DNA from: an uncultured Flavobacteriales bacterium
GTDB lineage: Bacteria; Bacteroidota; Bacteroidia; Flavobacteriales_D; Sanyastnellaceae
DNA length: 38,119 nt
Reading direction: 5' to 3'
NCBI GenBank assembly: GCA_938084585.1
Contig: CALKFF010000016.1
Coordinates: 1-38,119, forward strand
Both the position numbers and the translations under genes were made by a program. Positions 9,131 through 16,752 of this stretch are shown one piece after another. Each line of letters begins with the position of its first letter. The stretch's first letter is position 1. Under the pieces are notes generated by a model that was given only the letters and a program-made list of their open reading frames with translations, was not told the origin of the DNA and did not search any database.

Positions 9131-9637
9131 ATGACCAAACGCCACACACGATCATGGACCAGCACGGTGGACGTGTTGCCCCCTCACGAGTTGACTGAAG
9201 ACGACCGCACGTTGCTTGAAGCCGCCCACGAGGCCGCCAAACATGCCTACGCCCCATACAGCGGATTTCACGTGGGAGGCGCCGTGCGCTTGGCGTGCGG
9301 CACGATTGTCAAGGGCAGCAACCAGGAGAACATGGCCTACCCTTCCGGCATGTGCGGAGAACGGGTGGCCGTGTTTGCGGCAGGGGCACAACACCCTGGC
9401 ACCAAGATGACCGCGGTGGCCATCGTGTCCCCATCTGAAAAAGCGATTCCCGAAGGCTTCATGCCGTGCGGCGGTTGCCGTCAAGTCTTGGTGGAAGCAG
9501 AACGCAGGCAAGACCAGAACCTGAGGATCCTCTTGCAGGTGCGTGACGAAGACGTGATGATCTCAGAGAGCGCGGTCAACTTGATGCCGTTCGCATTCGA
9601 GGCCCTGGGGTTGGGGCCCGACGTGGTCGGCATTTGA
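9131..9637 (+). CDS. cdd: Cytidine deaminase
   Basis: A 168-residue enzyme of the pyrimidine salvage pathway, deaminating cytidine or deoxycytidine to uridine forms. The zinc and catalytic motifs are visible: MCGERVAVF (zinc Cys and the proton-shuttle Glu; most relatives read CAE) and PCGGCRQVL (two further zinc Cys). The substrate-loop YAPYSGFHVGGAV and N-terminal helix are also typical of the tetrameric class, though the N-terminus is some 20 residues longer than usual. The ATG at 9131 is preferred to a TTG 9 bases upstream. The gene converges on the regulator at 9645 with a 7-base gap. Confidence 0.92.
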   Translation: MTKRHTRSWTSTVDVLPPHELTEDDRTLLEAAHEAAKHAYAPYSGFHVGGAVRLACGTIVKGSNQENMAYPSGMCGERVAVFAAGAQHPGTKMTAVAIVSPSEKAIPEGFMPCGGCRQVLVEAERRQDQNLRILLQVRDEDVMISESAVNLMPFAFEALGLGPDVVGI

Positions 9638-9644
9638 CGCGCGG

Positions 9645-10304
9645 TCAGGCCTCTTTGTTTACCAACAACCGCTCGCACACCTTCAGGCTGAAAGTTTGGT
9701 CTGTGGCGCCTTGATGGACCACGGTCATGCTGCCGTCGAACGGCTCCACGGCGCGGATGTCGAACGTGTGGCCCAAGGCGATGCCGTGGCTGTCGAGAAA
9801 GGTCAACAGGGATTTGGACGACTGGGACAAGCCCACCAACGACACCTTCTCGCCCACAGCGCACTCAGACAGCTTCACGCAATCGATTTCGAGCACGTTG
9901 CCCTGCGCATCCGGGATGGGAGAACCGTGGGGATCCACCGTGGGGAAGCCCACGAGCTCGTCCATCCGGTCAAAAAACGCCGGGGCCTTCACGTGTTCCA
10001 CCTGCTCAGCGATGTCGTGAACCTCGTCCCAGCCAAACCCCATCTGCTCGACCAAGAACATCTCAGTCAACCGGTGCTTCCGCACGACCAGAGCTGCAGC
10101 CTTCTTCCCTTTGGCGGTCAACTTCAGGGGCTTGTACTTCTCGTACTTCAAGAAGCCATCCTGCTGCAGGGCCTTGGCCATGCTGTTCACAGAGGGCTTG
10201 CTCACCGCGAGGTGGTCGCTCAAGTCTGAAATGCCCACTTCCCCGGCCTCGTTGGCCAGCGCAAACAACGCTTTCAAGTAATTCTCGACGGTGTGGGAAG
10301 CCAT
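9645..10304 (-). CDS. DtxR/MntR-family metal-dependent repressor
   Basis: A 219-residue DNA-binding regulator: winged helix (residues 1-70, recognition helix near SKPSVNSMAKALQ), metal-binding/dimerisation domain (71-140, RKHRLTEMFL, VHDIAEQVEHV, PHGSPIP) and a FeoA-like C-terminal domain. By alignment with DtxR and MntR from memory, the likely metal ligands are H77, E81, H96, E100, E103 and H104. The first-site residue (Met10 in DtxR, Asp8 in MntR) is Asn8 here, so iron or manganese specificity cannot be read off. It diverges from a TonB receptor, with a perfect dyad between them, and probably represses both. Confidence 0.9.
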   Translation of the reverse strand: MASHTVENYLKALFALANEAGEVGISDLSDHLAVSKPSVNSMAKALQQDGFLKYEKYKPLKLTAKGKKAAALVVRKHRLTEMFLVEQMGFGWDEVHDIAEQVEHVKAPAFFDRMDELVGFPTVDPHGSPIPDAQGNVLEIDCVKLSECAVGEKVSLVGLSQSSKSLLTFLDSHGIALGHTFDIRAVEPFDGSMTVVHQGATDQTFSLKVCERLLVNKEA

Positions 10305-10320
10305 GGTGGGGAATGAACCG

Positions 10321-10328
10321 CAAATCTA
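10321..10328 (-). promoter_or_regulatory. -7 box of the regulator gene
   Basis: TAGATTTG on the minus strand is an exact TAnnTTTG match, 16 bases before the regulator ATG at 10304. The dyad at 10355-10376 would cover its -33 region. Confidence 0.55.
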
Positions 10329-10354
10329 AGGTCAAAATTGACAGCCCTACCTCG

Positions 10355-10376
10355 ATTGTTAGAGCACCCTAACAAT
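10355..10376. promoter_or_regulatory. Candidate DtxR-type operator (perfect dyad)
   Basis: ATTGTTAG and CTAACAAT form perfect 8-base inverted arms around a 6-base AGCACC spacer. The TTAG...CTAA core recalls DtxR-type operators, although the spacing is not the classical DtxR consensus. It sits midway between the regulator (10304) and the TonB receptor (10404), overlapping the -33 regions of both predicted promoters. Autoregulation and repression of the receptor are inferred from this position. Confidence 0.65.
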
Positions 10377-10385
10377 GTAGTTTTA
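10356..10385 (+). promoter_or_regulatory. Predicted promoter of the TonB receptor
   Basis: A TTG at 10356-10358, 19 bases of spacing and TAGTTTTA (7 of 8 to TAnnTTTG) at 10378-10385 form a plausible Bacteroidota promoter 18 bases before the ATG. Its -33 element lies inside the dyad. Confidence 0.4.
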
Positions 10386-10403
10386 CACTCAGAACTTTAA
10401 TTC

Positions 10404-12653
10404 ATGCTCAGGCCCCTCCTTTTGTCCGCTTTGCTGTTTGCTCCCGCGCTGTTGTCGTGGGCACAAAGCTCCCTCACTGGCAGGGTCATGTCCAAAGGTC
10501 AGCCCCTGCCCTTCGCCAGCGTTCGCCTAGAAGGCACGCGCATCGGGGTGGCCGCAAATGCCGAGGGCATATACCGCATCGACGACGTTTCAGCCGGGGC
10601 TTGGACGGTGGTCGCGTCCGTGGTGGGGTTTGTGCCGCTCGAGCGGCGCGTGGAGGTGCAGGCGGACGGCGTCATCGAGTTGGATTTCTACCTCGAGGCT
10701 CGTCCCGAAGCGATTGAAGAAGTGGTGATTTCGGGCACCATGAAGGAGGTGTCCAAACTGGCCAGCCCCGTGCCGGTGGAAGTGTACTCCCCAGCCTTTT
10801 TCCAAGCCAACCCGACGTCGTCCTTGTACGACGCGCTGGAATGCGTCAACGGCGTTCGCCCCCAGATGAATTGCTCGATTTGCAACACCGGCGACATCCG
10901 CATCCAAGGGCTTGAAGGGCCGTACACCATGGTCCTCATCGACGGCATGCCCATCGTCAGTGGGTTGGGCACGGTCTACGGACTGAACGGCATCCCCTCC
11001 GCCCTCATCGAGCGCATGGAAGTGGTGAAAGGCGCCGCGAGCACTTTGTACGGGTCAGAGGCTGTCGGGGGACTGATCAACGTCATCACCAAGTCTTCCG
11101 ACGACGCCCCTGCCCTCTCGGCCGACATCTTTGGGACCACGTGGGGAGAAATCACCGCCGACGTCGCCGCGTCCGTCCAGCTCCACGACAAGGTCCAGGG
11201 ACTTTTTGGCGTGAATGCCTTCCACTTCGGGCAACGCGTGGACCGCAACGGAGACCAATTCACCGACATGCCGCTTCAGGACCGGGTGTCGCTGTTCAAC
11301 ACGTGGAGCGTCGACCGAGAGCACGATCGCGTCATGACGCTGGGCGGCCGGTACATCTACGAGGACCGGTTCGGAGGCGACTTGAACTGGGTCGAGGCAG
11401 AACATCGCGGAGGTTCTGAGCGTTATGGCGAGAGCATTTACACCCACAGGTGGGAGGCGTTTGGCACGTACCAGCTGCCCACCGCCGAGCGCCTGACGTT
11501 GCAATTCAGCGCCAACGGACACCGTCAGAATTCCGTGTACGGAGACGTGTCGTACATCGCCGCACAGCACATCTCCTTCGGCCAACTGAGCTGGGACAAA
11601 TCGCTGGGCCGCGTCCACGACGTGTTGGCGGGTGCAGCTTTGAGGCACACGTTGTACGAGGACAACACCCCCGCCACGGCGGACGGGCCGTCCGAGGTTT
11701 GGCTTCCTGGCTTGTTTGTCCAAGACCAAATGGCCTTCAACGCCCAAAACACCTTGCTCCTGGGGCTTCGTTACGACAGGAATTCTGTGCACGGCAACAT
11801 CTTGACCCCGCGCCTGAACTACAAATGGAACACCCGGGACCAGTGGACGGTGGTCCGAATGTCTGCAGGAAGCGGCTACCGGGTGGCCAACATTTTCACA
11901 GAGGACCACGCCGCCCTGACGGGCGCCCGTGACGTGGTGGTCGTGTCCGACCTGAATCCCGAACGGTCCAACAACTTGAACGTGAACGTCGTGCGCAAGT
12001 GGATTGGACGCCGGAGTGGTCTTGTGACTTTCGATGGTTCGGCCTTCTACACGCACTTCAGCAACAAAATCCTGCCAGACTACACCACCGACCCAAGCCA
12101 AATCATCTACGACAACCTGGACGGCTTCGCGGTCTCTCAAGGCCTCTCGCTGAACTTGGATGTGGCGCATGAAGATCTCACCCTTCGCGTGGGCGTCACC
12201 GGCATGGAGGTCTACACCGAAGAGAACGGGGTGCGCAAACGCCAAGAACTCACCGAGCGCTTCTCCGGCACGTGGTCATTGGGATACCACATGCACCGCT
12301 GGGACCTCACACTGGACTACACGGGCAGCGTATACAGCCCCATGGATTTGCCCACCCAAACCACGTCTGACTTCGTGGATCCACGCCCCGCGCAGTCCCC
12401 TTGGTTCAGCATTCAGAACCTCCAACTCACCCACAACCGCGGCGAAAAGGTCGAGTGGTACGGCGGGGTGAAAAACCTGCTGAATTGGACGCCTTGGCAA
12501 GACATGCCCGAGGGCGTTCGCTTTCTTGGCAACACTGCAGACCCGTTTGAACTCAACCCTCAAGAAGGGGAACTTGTCTTCGACCCGACGTACGTCTACG
12601 GGCCCAACCAGGGCATCCGCGGATTCCTGGGCGCTCGGGTGCTCCTGAACTGA
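10404..12653 (+). CDS. TonB-dependent receptor under metal regulator
   Basis: A 749-residue outer-membrane receptor. Signal peptide residues 1-20 (SWA/Q), carboxypeptidase-D-like domain ~22-100 (LTGRVMSKGQPLPFASV), plug ~105-230 with SICNTGDIRIQGLEGPYTMV, DGMPIVSGLGTVYGLNGIP and GLINVITK, then the barrel to the C-terminus (RGFLGARVLLN). The Cys pair C157/C160 in the plug, before NTGDI, is a hallmark of one Bacteroidota receptor class commonly found with iron or manganese genes. It is transcribed away from a DtxR-family repressor across a dyad, so uptake of an iron or other metal complex is the best inference. No periplasmic or inner-membrane transport partner is adjacent. Confidence 0.88.
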   Translation: MLRPLLLSALLFAPALLSWAQSSLTGRVMSKGQPLPFASVRLEGTRIGVAANAEGIYRIDDVSAGAWTVVASVVGFVPLERRVEVQADGVIELDFYLEARPEAIEEVVISGTMKEVSKLASPVPVEVYSPAFFQANPTSSLYDALECVNGVRPQMNCSICNTGDIRIQGLEGPYTMVLIDGMPIVSGLGTVYGLNGIPSALIERMEVVKGAASTLYGSEAVGGLINVITKSSDDAPALSADIFGTTWGEITADVAASVQLHDKVQGLFGVNAFHFGQRVDRNGDQFTDMPLQDRVSLFNTWSVDREHDRVMTLGGRYIYEDRFGGDLNWVEAEHRGGSERYGESIYTHRWEAFGTYQLPTAERLTLQFSANGHRQNSVYGDVSYIAAQHISFGQLSWDKSLGRVHDVLAGAALRHTLYEDNTPATADGPSEVWLPGLFVQDQMAFNAQNTLLLGLRYDRNSVHGNILTPRLNYKWNTRDQWTVVRMSAGSGYRVANIFTEDHAALTGARDVVVVSDLNPERSNNLNVNVVRKWIGRRSGLVTFDGSAFYTHFSNKILPDYTTDPSQIIYDNLDGFAVSQGLSLNLDVAHEDLTLRVGVTGMEVYTEENGVRKRQELTERFSGTWSLGYHMHRWDLTLDYTGSVYSPMDLPTQTTSDFVDPRPAQSPWFSIQNLQLTHNRGEKVEWYGGVKNLLNWTPWQDMPEGVRFLGNTADPFELNPQEGELVFDPTYVYGPNQGIRGFLGARVLLN

Positions 12654-12665
12654 GATTCTGGCCGG

Positions 12666-13346
12666 TCAGCACACGGTGCCGAAGCCGCTGAGCAACGTCA
12701 GCACGTCCGCCACACTCACCTGCCCGTCCCCGTCCACGTCGTTGGTGCACCCCGCTTCGCAACCAAATTCGGAGAGCAAGCTCAACACGTCCGCCACAGT
12801 TACGGCCAAATCGCCGTCGAGGTCCAAGGGGCATGCCGCCTCGCTTTCCGACAGAACACCGTCGCAATTGTTGTCCACGCCTGAGGCCGTTCCAGGCGCA
12901 CCGGGGTACACCGTGTCGTCTGAATCGTCGCAGTCGCAAATGGTGGATTCACCGTCTTGGTCGAAGTCCACAATGCCCGCGCACACCTCGAAATCGGCTT
13001 GGCAGTTTTGGGCGACGCATGCCTCGCACTCGGCTTCAGACCCGAACGCGCAAGCGAAGAAACAGTTGTTGGAGACGCAGGTGCTTTGGTCTGCAAAACA
13101 CCCGACACATCCAGCGCTCATTTCTGGAAGCGCCTCGGCGATGCACCCTTCAAAACACGCGTTGATGTCGCTGCTCAAAAAACACGAGAAGCCACAATCA
13201 AACACCGCATCATTCACCATGGTCCCCTCGTTGCACAGCAGGTTGAAGTCGCTTGAGTTGCACTGGGCATGCCCGACAAAGGGAGTCCAAATCAACGACA
13301 TGAAGGTCCACAAAGCGGCGAGGGAAAGGAGGCGAAATGAGGTCAT
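12666..13346 (-). CDS. Cys-rich secreted protein with MopE-like and dockerin-like domains
   Basis: A 226-residue secreted protein: signal peptide (1-28, GHAQ), a Cys-rich region (29-122) with repeated C..C and C...C pairs (CGFSC, CFEGC, CVGC, CEAC), a MopE-type putative metal-binding motif (127-163: FDQDG, CDCDDSDDTVYPGA, DNNCDG) and two dockerin-like calcium loops (172-226: DLDGDLAVTVADVLSLL and DVDGDGQVSVADVLTLL, ending GFGTVC). Family knowledge links the MopE motif to copper or calcium binding on cell surfaces. The dockerin-like tail stands where a T9SS domain would be expected. It converges on the TonB receptor gene with a 12-base gap. Function unknown. Confidence 0.8.
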   Translation of the reverse strand: MTSFRLLSLAALWTFMSLIWTPFVGHAQCNSSDFNLLCNEGTMVNDAVFDCGFSCFLSSDINACFEGCIAEALPEMSAGCVGCFADQSTCVSNNCFFACAFGSEAECEACVAQNCQADFEVCAGIVDFDQDGESTICDCDDSDDTVYPGAPGTASGVDNNCDGVLSESEAACPLDLDGDLAVTVADVLSLLSEFGCEAGCTNDVDGDGQVSVADVLTLLSGFGTVC

Positions 13347-13461
13347 GAAGTAAGAACTGCCGCCAAGCCCAAATGGTTCAAAATCAGAGCCGCGCCTCCA
13401 TAATTCGGAGTTTCAAATGTGACCAAATCATGAAATTTGCAGACGGATGCTTGTCGCTTGG

Positions 13462-13491
13462 TTTGGCAACCATTCGGCGGGTCTATTTTTG
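13462..13491 (+). promoter_or_regulatory. Strong promoter of the rimK-type gene
   Basis: TTTG at 13462-13465, 18 bases of spacing, then TATTTTTG at 13484-13491 match both elements of the Bacteroidota sigma consensus exactly. The -7 box ends 25 bases before the ATG at 13517 and so argues against the longer upstream reading of that gene. Confidence 0.75.
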
Positions 13492-13516
13492 GCCACCTTT
13501 TTCAAAAATCTCGGTC

Positions 13517-14878
13517 ATGAATGTGATTGGCAATGCAGAGTGGTGCCGTTTCCCGCAGCTCGGGGTGCCGGCCGTGAAAGCCCGCGTGGATTCAGGCGCG
13601 AAAACATCCACCATCCAAGCAAACAAGATCAAGCCGTTCATCAAGGATGGCCAGGAGTGGGTGAAGTTTGAAGTCACCCCAATCCAAGACAACCGCAGCA
13701 TCGTCATCAGCTGCGAAGAGCGGATCACTGGGCGAAAGGTGGTCAAGAACACCTCCGGCATCTCAGAGGAACGGTTGGTGATTCAAACCACCATGCTCGT
13801 GGGGGAGCACACCATGAAGGTCGACTTGACCCTCGCCAACCGAGATGCGATGGAATTCCGGATGTTGCTGGGACGCGATGCGTTCGTCGACCGCTTCCTG
13901 ATCGATGTGTCCCAAGAATGCGTGCAAGGCGACGTGTCTGACGAAGAATTGAAGGACCTGTACAAGGCCTTTTCACAGGAAAAAACCGGACTCCGAATTG
14001 GCGTGTTGGCGTCCAACCCCAAGTTGTACAGCAACAAGCGCATCATGGAGGCGGGCGCGGCCCGCGGCCACGAAATGGTCTTCTTGAACGTGGAGCATTC
14101 CTACATGAAGCTGGACGTGCACTCCCCAGAAATTCGGTACCGCGGGGGCAACATCTTGAACCAATTCGACGCGATCATCCCCCGCATCAAGCCTGCGGTG
14201 ACGTTTTACGGTTGCGCCTTGCTTCGCCAGTTCAAGCACCTTGGGGTTTACTGCCTCAACTCCGCCGACGCCATCACCCAATCCCGCGACAAACTCTTCG
14301 CGTCCCTCCTCTTTTCTGAGAACGACATCAACATCCCCATCACAGGCTTTGCCAAGTCCCCTCAAGACACCAAAGACCTGATTCGCATGGTCAATGGCGC
14401 ACCGCTCATCATCAAACTTTTGGAGTCCACCCAAGGGCGTGGCGTTGTGCTTGCAGAGACAGACAAGGCCGCAGAGAGCGTCATCAACGCCTTCAAGTCA
14501 GTCAAGACCAACATCCTCGTCCAAGAGTTCATCAAGGAAGCCAACGGACAAGACATTCGCTGCTTTGTGGTCAACGGCAAGGTGGTCGCCGCCATGCAAC
14601 GCCAAGCGGAAAAGGGCGAATTCAGGGCCAACATCCACCAGGGAGGCACAGCGTCCTTGATCAAAATCACCGCAGAGGAGCGGAAGCTCGCGTTGAAAGC
14701 TGCCAAAACGCTGAACCTGGCGGTGGCCGGGGTGGACATCATCCGATCCAACAAGGGACCACTGCTGCTTGAAGTAAACTCTTCCCCGGGCCTTGAGGGC
14801 ATTGAAAAGGCCACGGGAACCGACATCGCGAACGCCATGATTCAGGCAATCGAACGCAAGTTGAAATACGCGGTTTAG
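13517..14878 (+). CDS. rimK: RimB-RimK-type fusion: retropepsin-like domain plus ATP-grasp ligase
   Basis: A 453-residue cytoplasmic protein joining two families usually encoded separately. Residues ~1-140 form the RimB/DUF785 'ATP-dependent zinc protease' domain, with the aspartic-protease-like signature VDSGAKTS (D25) and MLLGRDAF (116-123). Residues ~158-453 form a RimK-type ATP-grasp ligase ([74 protein letters not shown]), which adds glutamate to protein C-termini or peptides. The fusion suggests that a glutamate-adding and a glutamate-trimming or substrate-processing activity act as one unit. The start at 13517 is set by the domain and by the promoter just upstream. Confidence 0.85.
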   Translation: MNVIGNAEWCRFPQLGVPAVKARVDSGAKTSTIQANKIKPFIKDGQEWVKFEVTPIQDNRSIVISCEERITGRKVVKNTSGISEERLVIQTTMLVGEHTMKVDLTLANRDAMEFRMLLGRDAFVDRFLIDVSQECVQGDVSDEELKDLYKAFSQEKTGLRIGVLASNPKLYSNKRIMEAGAARGHEMVFLNVEHSYMKLDVHSPEIRYRGGNILNQFDAIIPRIKPAVTFYGCALLRQFKHLGVYCLNSADAITQSRDKLFASLLFSENDINIPITGFAKSPQDTKDLIRMVNGAPLIIKLLESTQGRGVVLAETDKAAESVINAFKSVKTNILVQEFIKEANGQDIRCFVVNGKVVAAMQRQAEKGEFRANIHQGGTASLIKITAEERKLALKAAKTLNLAVAGVDIIRSNKGPLLLEVNSSPGLEGIEKATGTDIANAMIQAIERKLKYAV

Positions 14879-14882
14879 GGCG

Positions 14883-16118
14883 TCAACCCAGGTCGCTGAC
14901 AAACAACCGGACCTCGTGAGCCTCGAGGTCCTGGACATTCGCTGCCACCCATCCAGTCCAGATATCCCGCGCCTCAATCCCCGTTCCCAAATCCACCTCC
15001 ACCCTGACAGGCTTGTCCGTCACGTTGGCCACCAAGCACGCGACGTGCCCCCTTCCCTCGTCGCACGTGCGATGGACAACGATCACCTCGTCGGTGCCTG
15101 AGAAGGCGACATCGCCTGACACCAGGGCCGGGTGCGACGTCCTGGCGCGCAACAAGGTGCGCGTCCACAACCGCATCTCGGGGTGTGTCGACCAATCGAT
15201 TGGCGTCCGCTCCACCAGGCTGAGCGCTTGAGCGCTGCCCACCTCCTGGCCGCTGTACAACAAGGGCGTGCCGGGCAGCACGTGTGCGATGGCTTGTGCA
15301 CATTGGGCCGCCTTCAACCCTCCAAACAAGACGGGTGGCGCGGCGTCCCAAGCCGTCTTGTCGTGGGTGGTGGAGCATCGGACGCGGCATGAAGGCGCGC
15401 CCATCCACGATGGCTCCTTCGAGGACGCCTCGGCCAAGGATTGAGCCGACGCCCCTTCTGCGAACACTCGCTTCAGCGCGGCCAACACATCCTGGCTGTG
15501 GAAGTGGGTCATCCCAACCTCCGCCAGCCAGGGCGGACCAGCTTTGGCCAACAAAATCAGGTTGGGATTGACCTGCTTCAACATGGGAACGGTTGCTGCC
15601 CAGAACGTCTTCGGAATTCCTTCCGCGTAATCGCAGCGAAACCCGTCCACACCAACCTCTTCCACCCAAAACCGCATCGCATTCTGCATGAAACGCCAGA
15701 CGTCGTCGTTGGCGTAATCCAAGTCGGCCACGTCTGTCCAAGAAGTTCCCGGGGGGTGGGTGATGTGGCCGGCCCGGTCCCGCGTGTATCGTTCAGGGTG
15801 CGCGACGATCCAGGGGTGGTCCCATGCCGTGTGGTTGGCCACCCAATCCAACACGACACGCACCCCCTCGTCGTGGCACGCCCGGACCAAGCGCTTGAAG
15901 TCCTCCATCGTCCCATGCTCGGGATGCACGGCCATGTGGTCACGCACGGCAAATGGGGATCCGTGGCTCCCTTGGGACCGCGCACGACCGCTCGGATGAA
16001 CGGGCAACAACCACAGGGTGTCTGCCCCCAAGGCCACGATGTCGTCGAGCCCGGCCTCGACCGCTTGGAAGGTCCCGTCCTCTGAAAAATTCCGGACAAA
16101 AAGCTCGTAGATGACCAT
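14883..16118 (-). CDS. Alpha-amylase family (GH13) protein, catalytic acid/base replaced
   Basis: A 411-residue TIM-barrel protein without a signal peptide. Three of the four GH13 regions are clear: region I DWVANH, region II GFRCDYAEG with the nucleophile Asp, and region IV TTHDKTAWD with the stabilising Asp. Region III, where relatives read LLAE followed by G/A and PWL, here reads LLAKAGPPWL: the general acid/base Glu is Lys (codon AAA, 15545-15543, residue 192). A C-terminal beta domain follows. The start at 16118 (MVIYELFVRNFS) matches where the family begins; an ATG at 16154 adds 12 residues. It ends 4 bases from the convergent rimK-type gene. It may be a non-catalytic carbohydrate binder, or the base may be an error. 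Confidence 0.82.
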   Translation of the reverse strand: MVIYELFVRNFSEDGTFQAVEAGLDDIVALGADTLWLLPVHPSGRARSQGSHGSPFAVRDHMAVHPEHGTMEDFKRLVRACHDEGVRVVLDWVANHTAWDHPWIVAHPERYTRDRAGHITHPPGTSWTDVADLDYANDDVWRFMQNAMRFWVEEVGVDGFRCDYAEGIPKTFWAATVPMLKQVNPNLILLAKAGPPWLAEVGMTHFHSQDVLAALKRVFAEGASAQSLAEASSKEPSWMGAPSCRVRCSTTHDKTAWDAAPPVLFGGLKAAQCAQAIAHVLPGTPLLYSGQEVGSAQALSLVERTPIDWSTHPEMRLWTRTLLRARTSHPALVSGDVAFSGTDEVIVVHRTCDEGRGHVACLVANVTDKPVRVEVDLGTGIEARDIWTGWVAANVQDLEAHEVRLFVSDLG

Positions 16119-16124
16119 GGCATC

Positions 16125-16132
16125 GAAAGATA
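16125..16132 (-). promoter_or_regulatory. Possible -7 box, amylase-family gene
   Basis: TATCTTTC, one mismatch to TAnnTTTG, ends 6 bases before the ATG at 16118 and supports that start over 16154. Confidence 0.4.
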
Positions 16133-16170
16133 GCGGGGCGCTATTTTGCGACATCAACCCTGGACACCTT

Positions 16171-16689
16171 ATGAAATTCTCCCTCTTCCCCCTCCTGACG
16201 TTTGCTGTGCTTGCCTTGGGCGCTTTGGACATGTCTGCCCAAAAGTGCAAGTACACCATCGACGAAACCGACCCCATGACCGACGCCCGGGTGCGCCGGA
16301 CCAAGATGACGCTCGAGGGCCGCGACTTCGTGGTGAACTACTACCGCAAAGGCGATGAATTCCGAGTGGAAATGGCGGTGGCCCTGATTGGCGAGCGGAA
16401 CTTTGTGGTTTCGGAAGGGACGGAGTTGAATCTGAAACTGGGCAACGGGGACATCGAAGTCTTCAAGGCTGCCCAACGCGCCACCCCCGTCAGCTACGTG
16501 GCCGGCACGCAGGTGGCCACCAACTACAGCGCCACGTTCTTTTGCACGGAAGCCCAAATGGCCTCGCTCGCAGAGCATGGATTCAAGGTGGCCAGCATCC
16601 AACTCGGCGACGAGACCGTCACCCGGGTGGTGAAAGATAAAAAGGCCTCCAAGACCCAGGAGAACGCCGCCTGCATCCTGGGCGACTGA
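16171..16689 (+). CDS. Small secreted protein of unknown function
   Basis: A 172-residue protein with a clear signal peptide (MKFSLFPLLTFAVLALGALDMSAQ, cleaved after the last Ala). The mature part is mixed alpha/beta with FVVNYYRKGDEFRVEMAVAL, an internal Cys (FFCTEAQM) and a basic C-terminal tail (KDKKASKTQENAACILGD). Proteins of this length and layout recur in Bacteroidota, but I recognise no named family. The ATG at 16171 is chosen because the upstream in-frame extension has no signal character. It is followed after 63 bases by the CotH-family gene on the same strand. Confidence 0.7.
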   Translation: MKFSLFPLLTFAVLALGALDMSAQKCKYTIDETDPMTDARVRRTKMTLEGRDFVVNYYRKGDEFRVEMAVALIGERNFVVSEGTELNLKLGNGDIEVFKAAQRATPVSYVAGTQVATNYSATFFCTEAQMASLAEHGFKVASIQLGDETVTRVVKDKKASKTQENAACILGD

Positions 16690-16752
16690 TTGCGCCGCTC
16701 GGGTGCAACCATTCTCGATATTTGACGTCTTGTCCTTGAAAAACAACCACCC

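Noticed and set aside
13373-13516. A 48-residue extension of the RimB-RimK protein.
   Set aside because: It has no domain similarity, and the exact-match promoter at 13462-13491 lies inside it, so the ATG at 13517 is the better start.
16717-16724. GATATTTG before the CotH gene as a promoter.
   Set aside because: One mismatch to the -7 box, and the best -33 candidate is 24 bases away, outside the usual range; too weak to list.
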